A stretch of 64,000 bases of DNA from Shewanella sediminis HAW-EB3 (lineage in GTDB: Bacteria; Pseudomonadota; Gammaproteobacteria; Enterobacterales; Shewanellaceae): assembly GCF_000018025.1 (NCBI RefSeq), contig NC_009831.1, forward strand, positions 3,782,001 to 3,846,000. The letters are read 5' to 3'. The notes below the pieces were generated by a model. It had not been told where the DNA came from. It searched no databases and was given only the letters and a program-made list of their open reading frames with translations. Shown piece by piece: positions 18,129-29,010 of this stretch. Both the position numbers and the translations under genes were made by a program. Numbering within the stretch: position 1 is the first letter of the stretch; every line of letters begins with the position of its first letter.

Positions 18129-21100
18129 TTAAAAAAGGATCCTCACCTTACCGGCCCCCGTTAAGGTCTCCAACGCCAGCATCAACTCATCGGTCGGGTT
18201 TACCCGCCAACTCTCACCGAGCCTGAACTGAGCCTTGGCTTGAGATTGCGCGTAATTAACGACCACGGGCACGGCACCATTTTTCCATGGCTCAACGGCT
18301 TCTTTAAATGTCTCCAACCAGGGCAGATCGATAGCTTCTGCATCTATATCGACCTCGACACCTTTGGCGAAATGGCTTCTGGCCTCACCCATATCGATGA
18401 TATTTCTGGCCGTCATACGGTTCCCACCGGAAAAATCGTCGAAGCTCACCTCACCTTCGATGATTAAAATGCGGTCGGTCTCCAGCAGGTGATTAAACTT
18501 CTCGAACGCCTCGGTAAATAGCATCACCTCTAAACGAGCACTCTTATCGTCAAGCGTCACAAGCCCCATCTTAGAACCACGTTTAGTCATCATCACACGG
18601 GTCGCAACCACTAAGCCCGCCGCCTTCATGGTCTTGCCACGCTCGGTAGGATGCACATCCTTAAGGCGTCCCGACGTATAATGCTTTAACTCTTTCAGGT
18701 ACTGATTAATCGGGTGGCCCGTCAGATACAGGCCTAATGTCTCCCGCTCGCCTTCCAACCACACCTTATCGGGCCAAGGGGTACATTCAACAAATTGCTG
18801 TTTCACATCTTCAGGATCGCTATTGAGCAAACCGAACATATCATGTTGACCGATAGCTTCGGCCTTAGCATTTTGATCTGCCGCCCGAATCGCCTCGGGT
18901 AAAGTTGCTAGCATAGCGGCGCGGTGAGGGCCCAGATTATCCAGGGCTCCGGCACAGATCAGCTTTTCCATGATACGTTTATTGAGCTTTTTCAGATCCA
19001 CACGAGCACAAAAATCGAATAGGTCTTTAAATGGACCATCTTTTCGAGCCGACAAAATTGACTCTACCGGCCCATCACCCACCCCTTTAATCGCGCCAAT
19101 GCCGTAGACAATTTTCCCCTCATCATCGACGTTGAATTTTAGCAGTCCCTTGTTAACATCAGGCGGTAGCAGAGGCATGCCCATGCGCTCACACTCATCG
19201 ACTAAGATAACGATCTTATCTGTGTTATCCATATCGGCAGACATTACCGCCGCCATAAATTCGGCCGGATAATGCGTCTTCAGCCAGAGAGTTTGGTAGG
19301 AAACCAAAGCATAAGCCGCAGAGTGAGATTTGTTAAACCCGTAACCCGCGAATTTTTCCACCAGATCGAAGATCTTCATCGACAGTTCACCGTCGATACC
19401 ATTATTAATCGCGCCCTCTTCGAAGGTACCACGCTGCTTGGCCATCTCCTCGGGCTTTTTCTTACCCATAGCACGGCGAAGCATATCCGCCCCACCCAGT
19501 GAGTATCCCGCGAGAACCTGAGCAATCTGCATCACCTGCTCTTGATAGAGGATAATGCCGTAGGTGGGCTCGAGTACCCATTGCAGCGACTCATGTTGAT
19601 ATTCAGCATCGGGATAAGAGACGGCTTCACGGCCATGCTTACGCTCAATAAAGTTATCTACCATGCCCGATTGAAGCGGTCCTGGTCTGAACAGGGCGAC
19701 CAGTGCGATCATATCTTCGAAGCAATCCGGCTGAAGACGCTTAATCAAGTCTTTCATTCCACGAGATTCAAGCTGGAATACCGCCGTCGTCTCATAACGC
19801 TGCAATAACCTGAAGCTGGCAGGATCGTCCAGTGGAATCGACTCGATACGCACAGGATCTTTGCCCAGCCTCTTCAGTTTGGGATTGATCATCTGCAACG
19901 CCCAATCGATAATCGTCAGGGTTCGCAGCCCCAAGAAGTCGAACTTAACTAAACCGGCGGTCTCGACGTCGTTCTTATCGAACTGAGTCACCGGATTAAG
20001 ACCTTCGGCATCACAATAAATTGGCGCAAAATCGGTAATAGTGGTGGGTGAGATCACCACACCACCGGCGTGCTTACCCGCGTTACGCGTGACACCTTCT
20101 AAGGTGCGGCACATGTCGATAAGGTCTTTCACCTCCTCATCGGCGTCGTATGACTCCTGCAGTGCAGGTTCCACCTCGAACGCCTTCGCCAGAGTCATTC
20201 CGGGCTCGGCTGGCACCATTTTCGATATCCGGTCAACGAAACCATAAGGGTGACCTAAGACACGTCCTACATCGCGAATAACCGCTTTTGCGGCCATAGT
20301 ACCGAAGGTAATAATTTGAGATACCGCATCTCGGCCGTAGAGTTCGGCCACATGGTCGATCACCTCATCTCGCCTATCCATACAGAAATCGATATCGAAA
20401 TCCGGCATAGAAACACGTTCCGGGTTCAGGAATCGCTCGAACAGCAGCTCATATTCCAAGGGATCGAGATCGGTGATTTTGAGGGCATATGCAACCAGGG
20501 ACCCGGCACCGGAACCACGACCCGGACCGATAGGAATATCCTGATCTTTCCCCCACTGAATAAACTCCATCACGATGAGGAAGTAGCCGGGGAACCCCAT
20601 CTGGTTAACGACCTTAAGTTCGACATCGAGACGCTCATCATACGCAGGTCGTTTCTCAGCCCTCACCTCAGGGTCGGGAAAGAGAAACTCTAATCGCTCT
20701 TCGAGCCCCTTCTCAGACACTTCGACCAGGAAGTCTTCAATGCTCAGATCTCCTGTAGGGAAGTTAGGCAGGAAATACTCGCCGAGCCGAACGGTAACAT
20801 TGCAGCGCTTAGCTATCTCAACCGTATTATCAATCGCTTCGGGAATGTCTTCAAACAACTCACACATCTGCTCACTGCTCTTGAAATACTGCTCGGCGCT
20901 GTACTTCTTCGGACGGCGAGGATCGGCCAGGGTAAAACCATCTGAGATAGCCACACGGATCTCATGAGCTTCGAACAGATCAGGACTATTAAAGACCACC
21001 TGATTAGTGGCGACGACAGGTAAACCTTTCTCAGTAGCAAGCTCTACCGCCATATGCAGGTAGCGCTCCTCATCGGGACGACCGGTACGCAATAACTCCA

Positions 21101-21602
21101 GATAATATCGGTCGGGAAAGTGTGTCTGATAAAACTCGACTAATGAGTCTACTTGGGCCTGATTCCCTTTCAACAGTGCCCGCCCAACATCCCCGAGTCT
21201 GCCACCGGAGAGCAAGATCAATCCTTTACTGTATTTAGCTAGCCACCCATGGTCTATGACTGCTCTATCATCTATATGACCTCTGAGATAGGCATCGCTG
21301 ATAAGTAAGGTTAAGTTCAAATACCCATCGTTATCCATAGCCAAAACGGTCACAGAACACAGATCTTTATCAAATCCCGGCACCTTGACCCAAAAATCGG
21401 CGCCGATTAGCGGCTTGATCCCGGCTCCGTGGCAGGCACCATAGAACTTGACCAAGCCACACAGGTTAGTCTGATCGGTCAGTGCCACAGCTGGCATGCC
21501 GAGTTCTGTTACTTTCCCTATGATGGGTTTAACCTTCGCCAAACCATCTGACATAGAAAAGTCACTGTGAACACGCAGATGCACGAAACGGGGATCAGAC
21601 AT
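18129..21602 (-). CDS. dnaE: DNA polymerase III subunit alpha
   Basis: Catalytic subunit of the replicative polymerase, 1157 aa, the usual DnaE length. The N-terminal PHP domain begins [18 protein letters not shown]. The polymerase palm carries the [15 protein letters not shown] aspartates near residue 400. [26 protein letters not shown] and [13 protein letters not shown] are all present. A helix-hairpin-helix region and an OB-fold follow toward the C-terminus. It sits between rnhB and tilS in the standard lpx-rnhB-dnaE order, with a 133-bp gap from rnhB. Confidence 0.97.
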   Translation of the reverse strand: MSDPRFVHLRVHSDFSMSDGLAKVKPIIGKVTELGMPAVALTDQTNLCGLVKFYGACHGAGIKPLIGADFWVKVPGFDKDLCSVTVLAMDNDGYLNLTLLISDAYLRGHIDDRAVIDHGWLAKYSKGLILLSGGRLGDVGRALLKGNQAQVDSLVEFYQTHFPDRYYLELLRTGRPDEERYLHMAVELATEKGLPVVATNQVVFNSPDLFEAHEIRVAISDGFTLADPRRPKKYSAEQYFKSSEQMCELFEDIPEAIDNTVEIAKRCNVTVRLGEYFLPNFPTGDLSIEDFLVEVSEKGLEERLEFLFPDPEVRAEKRPAYDERLDVELKVVNQMGFPGYFLIVMEFIQWGKDQDIPIGPGRGSGAGSLVAYALKITDLDPLEYELLFERFLNPERVSMPDFDIDFCMDRRDEVIDHVAELYGRDAVSQIITFGTMAAKAVIRDVGRVLGHPYGFVDRISKMVPAEPGMTLAKAFEVEPALQESYDADEEVKDLIDMCRTLEGVTRNAGKHAGGVVISPTTITDFAPIYCDAEGLNPVTQFDKNDVETAGLVKFDFLGLRTLTIIDWALQMINPKLKRLGKDPVRIESIPLDDPASFRLLQRYETTAVFQLESRGMKDLIKRLQPDCFEDMIALVALFRPGPLQSGMVDNFIERKHGREAVSYPDAEYQHESLQWVLEPTYGIILYQEQVMQIAQVLAGYSLGGADMLRRAMGKKKPEEMAKQRGTFEEGAINNGIDGELSMKIFDLVEKFAGYGFNKSHSAAYALVSYQTLWLKTHYPAEFMAAVMSADMDNTDKIVILVDECERMGMPLLPPDVNKGLLKFNVDDEGKIVYGIGAIKGVGDGPVESILSARKDGPFKDLFDFCARVDLKKLNKRIMEKLICAGALDNLGPHRAAMLATLPEAIRAADQNAKAEAIGQHDMFGLLNSDPEDVKQQFVECTPWPDKVWLEGERETLGLYLTGHPINQYLKELKHYTSGRLKDVHPTERGKTMKAAGLVVATRVMMTKRGSKMGLVTLDDKSARLEVMLFTEAFEKFNHLLETDRILIIEGEVSFDDFSGGNRMTARNIIDMGEARSHFAKGVEVDIDAEAIDLPWLETFKEAVEPWKNGAVPVVVNYAQSQAKAQFRLGESWRVNPTDELMLALETLTGAGKVRILF

Positions 21603-21642
21603 AGTACCTATTACTTTTTAAATTGGGGAGAACTCAGATTTA

Positions 21643-21669
21643 GGTGAGATTAACAGAGTCAATCTCACC
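21643..21669. other. Perfect 9-bp stem-loop between rnhB and dnaE
   Basis: GGTGAGATT and AATCTCACC flank a 9-base spacer. No T-run follows on either strand, so it is not a typical intrinsic terminator. It could be an RNA-processing or stabilising hairpin in the mRNA. Confidence 0.4.
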
Positions 21670-21735
21670 AAGCTAGCTTACTCGTTACAGTAAAAATGAA
21701 TTGCAGTTATATAGAAAGTCAATTTGTAGAATCGC

Positions 21736-22377
21736 TTAATTTTTAGCGAGGCGCTCTTTGACCGGACGAAAGCTTTTTCTATGTTCAGGCAACACGCCAT
21801 GTAACGCTAATGCTTCGAAATGCGCCTTGGTAGGATACCCTTTATGCTTGGCAAAACCATACTGAGGGTGTTCCATATCGAGTAGATCCATCTCTCTGTC
21901 ACGGATCACTTTGGCAACGATAGAGGCGGCACTGATACCGGCAACTAACCCATCCCCTTTAATAATGGCATGACTCTCAATATTCCTATCGGTGTCTTCC
22001 CCATGGGAAAAATCGGGAGTACGATTACCATCCACCAAAACACTTGTCGGTGCCATATCCAGACCAGCAACGGCTCGCTGCATGGCTAACATGGTCGCAT
22101 GTAAAATATTGAGCTCATCTATCTCTTCGGGTGATGCGTAGCCAATACTGATAGCCAATGCTTTTTCGTGGATCTCAGTAAACAAGGCTTCACGCTTCTT
22201 TTCAGAGAGTTTCTTTGAATCATTTAAGCCGGTAATCGGCTTAGTTGGATCCAAGATAACCGCAGCGGTAACCACATTACCAACCAAGGGGCCGCGGCCC
22301 ACTTCATCGACCCCGGCATAGAGTCCAGCAGTTAAGATTTCAACTTGTTCGGTAGTGATAGCTTTGAATACAGCCAT
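21736..22377 (-). CDS. rnhB: Ribonuclease HII
   Basis: Removes RNA from RNA-DNA hybrids and initiates excision of misincorporated ribonucleotides. The 213 aa contain the catalytic [14 protein letters not shown] motif (D24, E25), LVDGNRTP with the third acidic residue near 115, and the C-terminal [10 protein letters not shown] block. It follows lpxB with a 33-bp gap and precedes dnaE, as in other gammaproteobacteria. Confidence 0.96.
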   Translation of the reverse strand: MAVFKAITTEQVEILTAGLYAGVDEVGRGPLVGNVVTAAVILDPTKPITGLNDSKKLSEKKREALFTEIHEKALAISIGYASPEEIDELNILHATMLAMQRAVAGLDMAPTSVLVDGNRTPDFSHGEDTDRNIESHAIIKGDGLVAGISAASIVAKVIRDREMDLLDMEHPQYGFAKHKGYPTKAHFEALALHGVLPEHRKSFRPVKERLAKN

Positions 22378-22410
22378 AAATAGTTACCAACTTATATCGA
22401 GGGTTAAAGA

Positions 22411-23553
22411 CTATTGGATCAGCTTAATGACGGCTTCAGCTGCACGTTCGCTGGCATTGCACTTCAGCCCTTTGTGTAGCTGCATAAATTTTTCCTTCAA
22501 AGGTGAGAAGTCGCTGTCCAACTGTTCAGAGATCGCGTCGGCAATCAAAGACTCGGTGCAATTTTCTTGGATCAGCTCAGTCACCAGCGTCTCACCCGAT
22601 AACAGGTTAGGTAAGGAGTATTGGTCAATTTGCATCATGCCCTTGGCTATCTTATAGGTGATAGGGCTCACCCGATACGCCACAACCATTGGACGCTTAA
22701 CCAACATAGCTTCTAACGTCGCGGTACCCGATGCGAGCAAGATACAATCCGAGGCTGCCATCACTTCCCGGGAGTGACCTTCGACTAAGGTGATCTCAAG
22801 ATCGGGAGCATGGAGTTTAAGTGCCTCTTCAAATTGTTCACGGCGCTTTTGGTTAACCAATGGCGTCACGAAACGAATATCCGGGTAACGCTTCTTAATC
22901 AGACTCGCCGCCTTAACGAAAGGCTCAGCCAGCTGCTTCAGCTCGCCACCTCGGGAACCGGGAAGTACGGCTAAATACTCAGCATCAGCATCCAAGCCCA
23001 GCAAGTTACGGGCAGCGGTCTTGTCGCTAATCAATGGAATGTCGTCGGCTAATGTATGACCGACAAATGTACATGGGACATCATGTTTGTCATAAAATGC
23101 CTTTTCAAAAGGCAGCAGTGACAGCACCATATCGGTAGCCTTGGCTATCTTGAAGATACGTTTAGGACGCCAGGCCCAAACGGAGGGGCTAACGTAGTGA
23201 ACCGTTTTAATGCCTCTTGCTTTAAGTTTTAACTCTAATCCGATATTGAAATCCGGGGCATCGATACCGATAAAACACGCAGGTTCGATCGAGCAAATCT
23301 CATCGATCAAAGTTTTACGGACTTTCAACAGACGCTGTAAGCGAGAAAGCACTTCAACAATGCCCATTACCGCAAGCTCTTCGAATGAGAAGATAGACTC
23401 AAAACCCAGCGCTTCCATACGTGGACCACCAATTCCGACAAAACGTGCGTCAGGATATTGGTGTTGCAATGCTTTAATTAAGCCTGCGCCTAAGATATCT
23501 CCGGAGAGCTCCCCGGCAACCATGGCAAAAGTGGGATGTGTAGTTTCACTCAT
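22411..23553 (-). CDS. lpxB: Lipid-A-disaccharide synthase
   Basis: Condenses UDP-2,3-diacylglucosamine with lipid X to make the lipid A disaccharide at the inner membrane. The 380 aa start with [18 protein letters not shown], and the conserved [12 protein letters not shown] block is near residue 125. Glycosyltransferase family 19 features follow ([13 protein letters not shown], then [12 protein letters not shown]). It is in the lpxD-fabZ-lpxA-lpxB order. A terminator-like hairpin lies in the 80-bp gap before it. Confidence 0.96.
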   Translation of the reverse strand: MSETTHPTFAMVAGELSGDILGAGLIKALQHQYPDARFVGIGGPRMEALGFESIFSFEELAVMGIVEVLSRLQRLLKVRKTLIDEICSIEPACFIGIDAPDFNIGLELKLKARGIKTVHYVSPSVWAWRPKRIFKIAKATDMVLSLLPFEKAFYDKHDVPCTFVGHTLADDIPLISDKTAARNLLGLDADAEYLAVLPGSRGGELKQLAEPFVKAASLIKKRYPDIRFVTPLVNQKRREQFEEALKLHAPDLEITLVEGHSREVMAASDCILLASGTATLEAMLVKRPMVVAYRVSPITYKIAKGMMQIDQYSLPNLLSGETLVTELIQENCTESLIADAISEQLDSDFSPLKEKFMQLHKGLKCNASERAAEAVIKLIQ

Positions 23554-23591
23554 AGGATCAGATCTTAGGTTAAATCATAGAAAAGAGATGG

Positions 23592-23620
23592 AAAATAAAG
23601 AGCCCGTTTTTAACGGGCTC
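23592..23620 (-). terminator. Terminator-like hairpin between lpxA and lpxB
   Basis: On the minus strand GAGCCCGTT-AAA-AACGGGCTC (9-bp perfect stem) is followed by TTTATTTT. The tail is weaker than a full T-run, so partial termination or attenuation between lpxA and lpxB is likely. Confidence 0.6.
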
Positions 23621-23633
23621 CGGTATTCGACTG

Positions 23634-24401
23634 TTAGCGAATGATACCGCGGCTGGAGTTGGAGACAAAATCAATCATAAACTTTACTTGTTCATCATCT
23701 GACTCTTCCGATAAGGCAGCGATAGCCTCATCGACAGTCAAGCCTTTACGGTATAGCGTCTTATAGGCACGACGGACCGCCATCTGGCTCTCTTTCGAGA
23801 AACCGCGGCGTTTCATACCTTCGCTGTTCAAACCGCGTGGGATCCCGGGTTGACCCGATGCCATCACAAACGGAGGAACATCCTGAAGGATAAGAGAGTA
23901 ACCCGCAGTAAACGCATGAGCTCCGATATGAACAAACTGATGCACACCCGTTAACCCACCAAGAATAGCCCAATCACCAACATGTACATGTCCGGCAATT
24001 GACGCATTGTTTGACATGATGACGTTGTTACCAACGACACAGTCATGAGCGATATGCACATAAGCCATAAACAGATTGTTTGAGCCTATACGAGTCTCAC
24101 CCTTATCTTGGGTCGTTCCACGATGAATCGTCACCGATTCACGAATGATATTATTATCACCCATGATGAGTCGCGTAGCTTCGCCTGCATACTTTTTATC
24201 TTGGCAATCTTCACCTACCGAGGCAAACTGAAAAATTTTATTGCCTTTGCCGATAACCGTTGGCCCTTTAACTACCACATGGGAGCTCAACCAACAATCA
24301 TCACCAATCTCGACATCTGCACCAATATAGGTCCATGGGCCGATAGTGACATTATTACCAATTTTTGCATCAGGATGAATATACGCTAATTTATCTATCA
24401 C
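23634..24401 (-). CDS. lpxA: UDP-N-acetylglucosamine acyltransferase
   Basis: First step of lipid A synthesis: O-acylation of UDP-GlcNAc from 3-hydroxyacyl-ACP. The protein is a left-handed beta-helix of hexapeptide repeats, with the catalytic histidine in [15 protein letters not shown] and [13 protein letters not shown] nearby. The start chosen is a GTG that gives [15 protein letters not shown], because this matches the family N-terminus and its GTGA overlaps the fabZ stop. An upstream ATG would add 14 residues lying inside fabZ and is less likely. The resulting 255 aa is the normal length. Confidence 0.93.
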   Translation of the reverse strand: MIDKLAYIHPDAKIGNNVTIGPWTYIGADVEIGDDCWLSSHVVVKGPTVIGKGNKIFQFASVGEDCQDKKYAGEATRLIMGDNNIIRESVTIHRGTTQDKGETRIGSNNLFMAYVHIAHDCVVGNNVIMSNNASIAGHVHVGDWAILGGLTGVHQFVHIGAHAFTAGYSLILQDVPPFVMASGQPGIPRGLNSEGMKRRGFSKESQMAVRRAYKTLYRKGLTVDEAIAALSEESDDEQVKFMIDFVSNSSRGIIR

Positions 24402-24859
24402 TTTTTGATCTCTCTGCGAGCACACATGATTTCCGCCGAGCAAACTAACTCGCCGTCAACCTTAACTACACCAGTAAACACCCCAATCCCACGGCGTTCT
24501 TTTACCATCTTCACTTCAAAGTGTAACTGATCACCTGGCTCGACAACTCGCTTAAAACGCGCCTTATCGATACCGGCAAAATAATACAAGGAATCATCAG
24601 TAACAGCAGCTTCCATTGTCTTGTAAGCTAACAAGCCTGTTGCCTGCGCCATCGCTTCCAGAATTAATACGCCAGGCATCACTGGTTGGATCGGGAAATG
24701 TCCCTGGAAGAAAGGTTCATTGATAGTGACGTTCTTGATCGCATGAAGCGTCTCACCCGGAGTATAGTCTAATACACGATCGATCAATAAGAATGGGTAC
24801 CTATGGGGCAAAGAGTTCATGATTTCTTTGATATCCATGGTATTTAATTGATTTGACAC
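24398..24859 (-). CDS. fabZ: 3-hydroxyacyl-[acyl-carrier-protein] dehydratase FabZ
   Basis: Dehydrates 3-hydroxyacyl-ACP in fatty acid synthesis. The 153 aa hotdog fold has the [14 protein letters not shown] opening, the catalytic His in [11 protein letters not shown] and the Glu in ILEAMAQA. It lies between lpxD and lpxA, where lipid A and phospholipid synthesis compete for the same 3-hydroxyacyl-ACP. Its stop overlaps the lpxA start by four bases. Confidence 0.96.
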   Translation of the reverse strand: MSNQLNTMDIKEIMNSLPHRYPFLLIDRVLDYTPGETLHAIKNVTINEPFFQGHFPIQPVMPGVLILEAMAQATGLLAYKTMEAAVTDDSLYYFAGIDKARFKRVVEPGDQLHFEVKMVKERRGIGVFTGVVKVDGELVCSAEIMCARREIKK

Positions 24860-24888
24860 TAATTTTTCCTTAATCCGCCTTTAGGCAG

Positions 24889-25917
24889 TTAATCTTCTGT
24901 TGGTACACTTTTTTCAAGCTTTTTAACACGCTGAAAAAGCTCATCCAGTTGTCTGAAACGAACCGTATTTCGGCGCCATAATTTATTGTCCATGGCGATA
25001 GTGGCTGAGCTATAGACACCACGCTCACGAATAATACTGGTGACATTGGTCGCACCTGAGATATGGGTGCCATCGGCTACGCTCAGATGGCCCGCTACTG
25101 CACTGTTTCCACCTATGATACAGTACTTACCTATCCGGGTGCTTCCCGCAATGGTAGAGTTGCCGGCAATGGCGGTATTTTCACCGATAATATCGTTATG
25201 AGCAATCTGAACCTGATTATCGAGTATCACACCGTCATGGATCTCAGTGTGCTCAATCGCACCACGGTCGACCGTAGTACTGGCACCGATTTCAACTCGA
25301 TCACCCACCCTAACGCCCCCGGTCTGTGGAATTTTAATCCATTGACCGCGTTCATTGGCATAACCAAAGCCATCGGAACCAATCACGGCACCTGAATGGA
25401 TAATGCAGTCCTGACCAAGGTGAACATCATGGTAAATAGTGACATTAGCCCACAGACGTGTGCCTGAGCCTAAGATACAGTCTTGGCCAACCACCGAGCC
25501 GGCGCCAACTTGTACCCGCTCACCAAGGATGACGTTTTCACCGATAACAGCATTTGGACCCACTGCAACATCTTCACCCAGCTTAGCAGTCGGATGAATA
25601 ATTGCAGATGGGTGAATGCCTTGTGCAGCCTTTGGCGTGGTATCTAATAACTGAGATACACGGGCAAAACCAACATAAGGATCGCTTAAAATGATCGCGT
25701 TACCGGAATAACCATCAATCTCTTTAGGAGAGATCAACACCGCACTCGCTTGGGTTGATTCCAATTGGGCACGATATTTTGAATTGGCTAAAAAAGAGAG
25801 TTGGCCTGCTCCGGCATTCTCCAAGGTAGCAACACTGGAAATAACCAGAGTCTCATCACCTTGAATATCACCGCCAAGCTTCTGAGCCAACTCTTTTATG
25901 GTGTAGCTTTTCATCAA
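24889..25917 (-). CDS. lpxD: UDP-3-O-(3-hydroxyacyl)glucosamine N-acyltransferase
   Basis: Third lipid A enzyme: N-acylation of UDP-3-O-acyl-glucosamine. The 342 aa have the N-terminal uridine-binding domain (MKSYTIKELAQKLGGDIQGD, then LSFLANSKY) and a long hexapeptide-repeat beta-helix with the catalytic His in NVTIYHDVHLG or the neighbouring IHSGAVIGSDGFGY region. The C-terminal helix is ELFQRVKKLEKSV. It follows skp by 16 bp. Confidence 0.95.
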   Translation of the reverse strand: MMKSYTIKELAQKLGGDIQGDETLVISSVATLENAGAGQLSFLANSKYRAQLESTQASAVLISPKEIDGYSGNAIILSDPYVGFARVSQLLDTTPKAAQGIHPSAIIHPTAKLGEDVAVGPNAVIGENVILGERVQVGAGSVVGQDCILGSGTRLWANVTIYHDVHLGQDCIIHSGAVIGSDGFGYANERGQWIKIPQTGGVRVGDRVEIGASTTVDRGAIEHTEIHDGVILDNQVQIAHNDIIGENTAIAGNSTIAGSTRIGKYCIIGGNSAVAGHLSVADGTHISGATNVTSIIRERGVYSSATIAMDNKLWRRNTVRFRQLDELFQRVKKLEKSVPTED

Positions 25918-25933
25918 TAATTAGCCTTTGCCA

Positions 25934-26437
25934 TTAACCTTTGCTTAGTGCGTCAACGACTTTGCTGCTGATATCGGCAGTAGGCTTAACATAGATAACC
26001 GCGCCACGTTGAAGCACCATGTCATAGCTTTCAGCTTCAGCAATCTTGTTGATAGCTTGCTGAACTTTAACTAAAAGCTTGTTCTGCTCTTCACCCTGAC
26101 GACGACGCATATCTTCATCAAGCGCCTTACCTTTAAGCTGCAACTCAGACTTCATAGACTCCATCTTACGAACCATCTCAGTCTTCTGAGACTCGCTCAT
26201 AAGGGCACCATCACGTTGCTGCTTCTCTAGCATGCCACGCAACTCTTCCTGCATTTTCTGAACGCTGGCAACACGGTCACCAAACTCAGTTTTAAGTGTT
26301 TTGCTTACCGCTTCACGCTGTGGTAACTGCTCGAAAACGGCTTGCATATCAACGACTGCAATTTTCTCGGCTTGTGCCGCAATAGGTGCAGCAAGAAGAA
26401 CCAAAACCATCATCGCGCGATTAAACATCTTTTTCAA
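25934..26437 (-). CDS. skp: Periplasmic OmpH/Skp-family chaperone
   Basis: Trimeric periplasmic chaperone that holds unfolded outer-membrane proteins for the BAM complex. The signal peptide ends AAQA at residue 23, before EKIAVVDMQAVFEQLPQ. The long charged coiled-coil tentacles occupy about residues 45-130 (MQEELRGMLEKQQRDG, then MVRKMESMKSELQLKGK). The 167 aa match the family. It lies directly downstream of bamA, its functional partner. Confidence 0.93.
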   Translation of the reverse strand: MKKMFNRAMMVLVLLAAPIAAQAEKIAVVDMQAVFEQLPQREAVSKTLKTEFGDRVASVQKMQEELRGMLEKQQRDGALMSESQKTEMVRKMESMKSELQLKGKALDEDMRRRQGEEQNKLLVKVQQAINKIAEAESYDMVLQRGAVIYVKPTADISSKVVDALSKG

Positions 26438-26497
26438 AATAGACTCCTTTAATTCAGCAAAACTTGCCGATTATTCTTAATTTAACTTAGTTTTAAT

Positions 26498-28981
26498 TTA
26501 GAAAGTTTTGCCAATATTGAACGAGAAGATCTCAGTCTCATCATCCTCGTATTCCTTAATTGGCCAAGCAAGACTAAACACCATAGGTCCCATCGGTGAC
26601 AGCCACTGTACGCTCATACCCGCAGATGCGCGGATCCGGCTCGGGTCGGCATAATCTTCAAGCTTATCAAACTCGTGTGCAGGAAGATAACGGTATGAGT
26701 CATAATCAAACTCGGTATCCCATACGTTACCGGCATCGACGAAGAAACTGGTACGTACTGAATTGGTATAAGCCTCATCCAAAAATGGCGTTGGCACAAT
26801 CATCTCTATGCTGGCTGTTGCAATCGCATTACCACCAATTGAGCGACCATCGCTGACCTGAATTTGGTTTGGATCGCCCGGTAGATAACAGCCCGAACCC
26901 GAAGGATCCGGAGAACATGGCTCACTACCTCGATACAGGTAGAATGAACGTGGGCCTACAGAGTTAGACTTGAAGCCACGTAAGGAACTACTACCACCTG
27001 AGTAATAGTTTTCCCAGAAAGGTAATATCTGATCGTTATCGTTAAACTGACCATAACCATTACCGTAACCAACACGAGCCTTAGTCAACATAACAAAGCT
27101 GTGACTACGGTTGATTGGGAAGTAGAAGCTGGTATCAAAATCTGCCTTAAAGTATTGCAGATCTGAACCCGGTATCGTCGCCTTAGTGCTCAAGCGCTGA
27201 GATGAACCATCTGATGGGAAGGTACCCCGGTTAAGCGTACTACGGTACCAACCTAAGTTAGCCTCGAAGTTATTGAAGGCCAGGTCGGCATTCGGATCGT
27301 CTGAGTCACGGTAGATATTATAGAAGCGCAGCGCCTGCTCATAAGCCGAGATCTCAGAGATCGAGTTATGACGATAGCCAATACCACCGTTAATTCGATT
27401 GGTTTCGTTGATAGGGAAACCAGAGTTAAGCGCAATACCATAAGAGCTGTTCTTATAACGCTCGAGGTTGGCCTCATGCGCGTCAAACTCGTTCCAGTAA
27501 ATACTACCACCTAAACTAACACCATCTTTGGTAAAGTATGGGTCGGTATAAGAGACATTCACGTTCTTTGAATACTTGTTAGTATTTAGGTTAATACCCG
27601 CTTGGTTACCCGTACCTAAGAAGTTACTCTGCTGAACACCAAACTGCAGACTCAACCCTGATTCAGTACCATAACCGACACCGGCATTAAATGAACCCGA
27701 TGGCTGCTCTTTTACATTGAAGGCAACATCGACCAGATCATCGGTACCTGGTACTTGAACCGTTTCGGTATCTACGGTTTCAAAATAACCTAAACGGTTC
27801 AGGCGGGCTTTAGATTGCTCAACCTGTGCCGAGTTTAACCACGCACCTTCCATCTGACGAAGCTCACGACGCATTACTTCGTCTTTGGTGACCTGGTTAC
27901 CGGAAAAGTTGATATTACGTACATAGACGCGTTTACCCGGTTGAATATTAACGTTAAGAGTAACTTCTTTAGTCTCATCATTAATTTCCGGGTAGGTCTT
28001 AACTTCCGGGTAGGCATAACCGAAACGGCCCAGATACTTGCCATACATCTCTTCGGCAAATGTCACATCGGCACCGTTATACATGTCTCCCTCTTTAATA
28101 GGAAGAATACCCTTCATCACTTTCTCACGCCCCATCAGGTCGCCAGTCAGGTTAACTTCTGTAACCTTATACTGCTCGCCCTCATCGACATTGATAGTGA
28201 TATAGAGACCCTTACGGTCAGGCGTCATCGCAACTTGTGTCGAGGTGACATCGAAGCGAATATAACCTCGGTTATGGTAGAAAGATTTTACCGTCTCGAG
28301 ATCGGCTTGAAGTTTCTGTTTCTGATAGCGGCGCTCACCGAACAGATCCCACCAGGCGACATAGTCTTTTAGTTCCAGCATGCCGATAAGTTCAGCATCG
28401 GAGAAGACTTCATTACCAACGACGTTGATCTGTTTGATCTCTGCGGCTAACCCTTCAGTAAAGTTGAACTTTAGCTCTACACGATTACGAGGCAAGTTAA
28501 TAACCTGAGCTTCAACTTTAGCTCCGTATTTACCCACACCATAATAGAAATCCTGAAGACTCTTCTCGATACCCGATAACATGGTACGGTCTAATGACTC
28601 ACCGACCTTGACCCCGGAGCCATCCAGACTCTCCTGAAGCTGTTCATCTTTGATATCTTTGTTGCCTTCAAATGTCACGGTACTGATTGTCGGTCTCTCT
28701 TTGACCGTGACCACCAATACACCGCCATCACGACTCACTTCGATATGTTCGAAGTTAGTCGAGGCATACAAGCTCTTAATTGCTTGTTGGAGTTTAACTT
28801 GATCAACCGTATCACCGACCTTAACTGGAATGGTCAGTAGCGCGGCACCAAGAGCTACACGCTGTAACCCTTGCACTTGTATATCGGTTACTTCAAAAGG
28901 TTGGAATGTTTCTGCCCAACCGTTCCCTGATAAAGACGCACCGACTAATACCATCGAGGCAAAAAGTTTATTAAATCTCAT
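26498..28981 (-). CDS. bamA: Outer-membrane protein assembly factor BamA
   Basis: Central Omp85 insertase of the BAM complex. The signal peptide ends at A23 (GNGWA before ETFQPF). Five POTRA domains follow (about 24-430), then a 16-strand barrel. The conserved loop-6 motif is in SSLRGFKSNSVGPR, and the protein ends in FSFNIGKTF with the expected terminal Phe. At 827 aa it is slightly longer than the E. coli protein. Position between rseP and skp is standard. Confidence 0.97.
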   Translation of the reverse strand: MRFNKLFASMVLVGASLSGNGWAETFQPFEVTDIQVQGLQRVALGAALLTIPVKVGDTVDQVKLQQAIKSLYASTNFEHIEVSRDGGVLVVTVKERPTISTVTFEGNKDIKDEQLQESLDGSGVKVGESLDRTMLSGIEKSLQDFYYGVGKYGAKVEAQVINLPRNRVELKFNFTEGLAAEIKQINVVGNEVFSDAELIGMLELKDYVAWWDLFGERRYQKQKLQADLETVKSFYHNRGYIRFDVTSTQVAMTPDRKGLYITINVDEGEQYKVTEVNLTGDLMGREKVMKGILPIKEGDMYNGADVTFAEEMYGKYLGRFGYAYPEVKTYPEINDETKEVTLNVNIQPGKRVYVRNINFSGNQVTKDEVMRRELRQMEGAWLNSAQVEQSKARLNRLGYFETVDTETVQVPGTDDLVDVAFNVKEQPSGSFNAGVGYGTESGLSLQFGVQQSNFLGTGNQAGINLNTNKYSKNVNVSYTDPYFTKDGVSLGGSIYWNEFDAHEANLERYKNSSYGIALNSGFPINETNRINGGIGYRHNSISEISAYEQALRFYNIYRDSDDPNADLAFNNFEANLGWYRSTLNRGTFPSDGSSQRLSTKATIPGSDLQYFKADFDTSFYFPINRSHSFVMLTKARVGYGNGYGQFNDNDQILPFWENYYSGGSSSLRGFKSNSVGPRSFYLYRGSEPCSPDPSGSGCYLPGDPNQIQVSDGRSIGGNAIATASIEMIVPTPFLDEAYTNSVRTSFFVDAGNVWDTEFDYDSYRYLPAHEFDKLEDYADPSRIRASAGMSVQWLSPMGPMVFSLAWPIKEYEDDETEIFSFNIGKTF

Positions 28982-29010
28982 AGACGCTTCTAGTTATGTG
29001 TGTGTCTTGC

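Noticed and set aside
24402..24443. Longer LpxA start with 14 extra residues
   Set aside because: The extra part lies inside fabZ and does not match the family; the GTG with GTGA overlap gives the canonical N-terminus.
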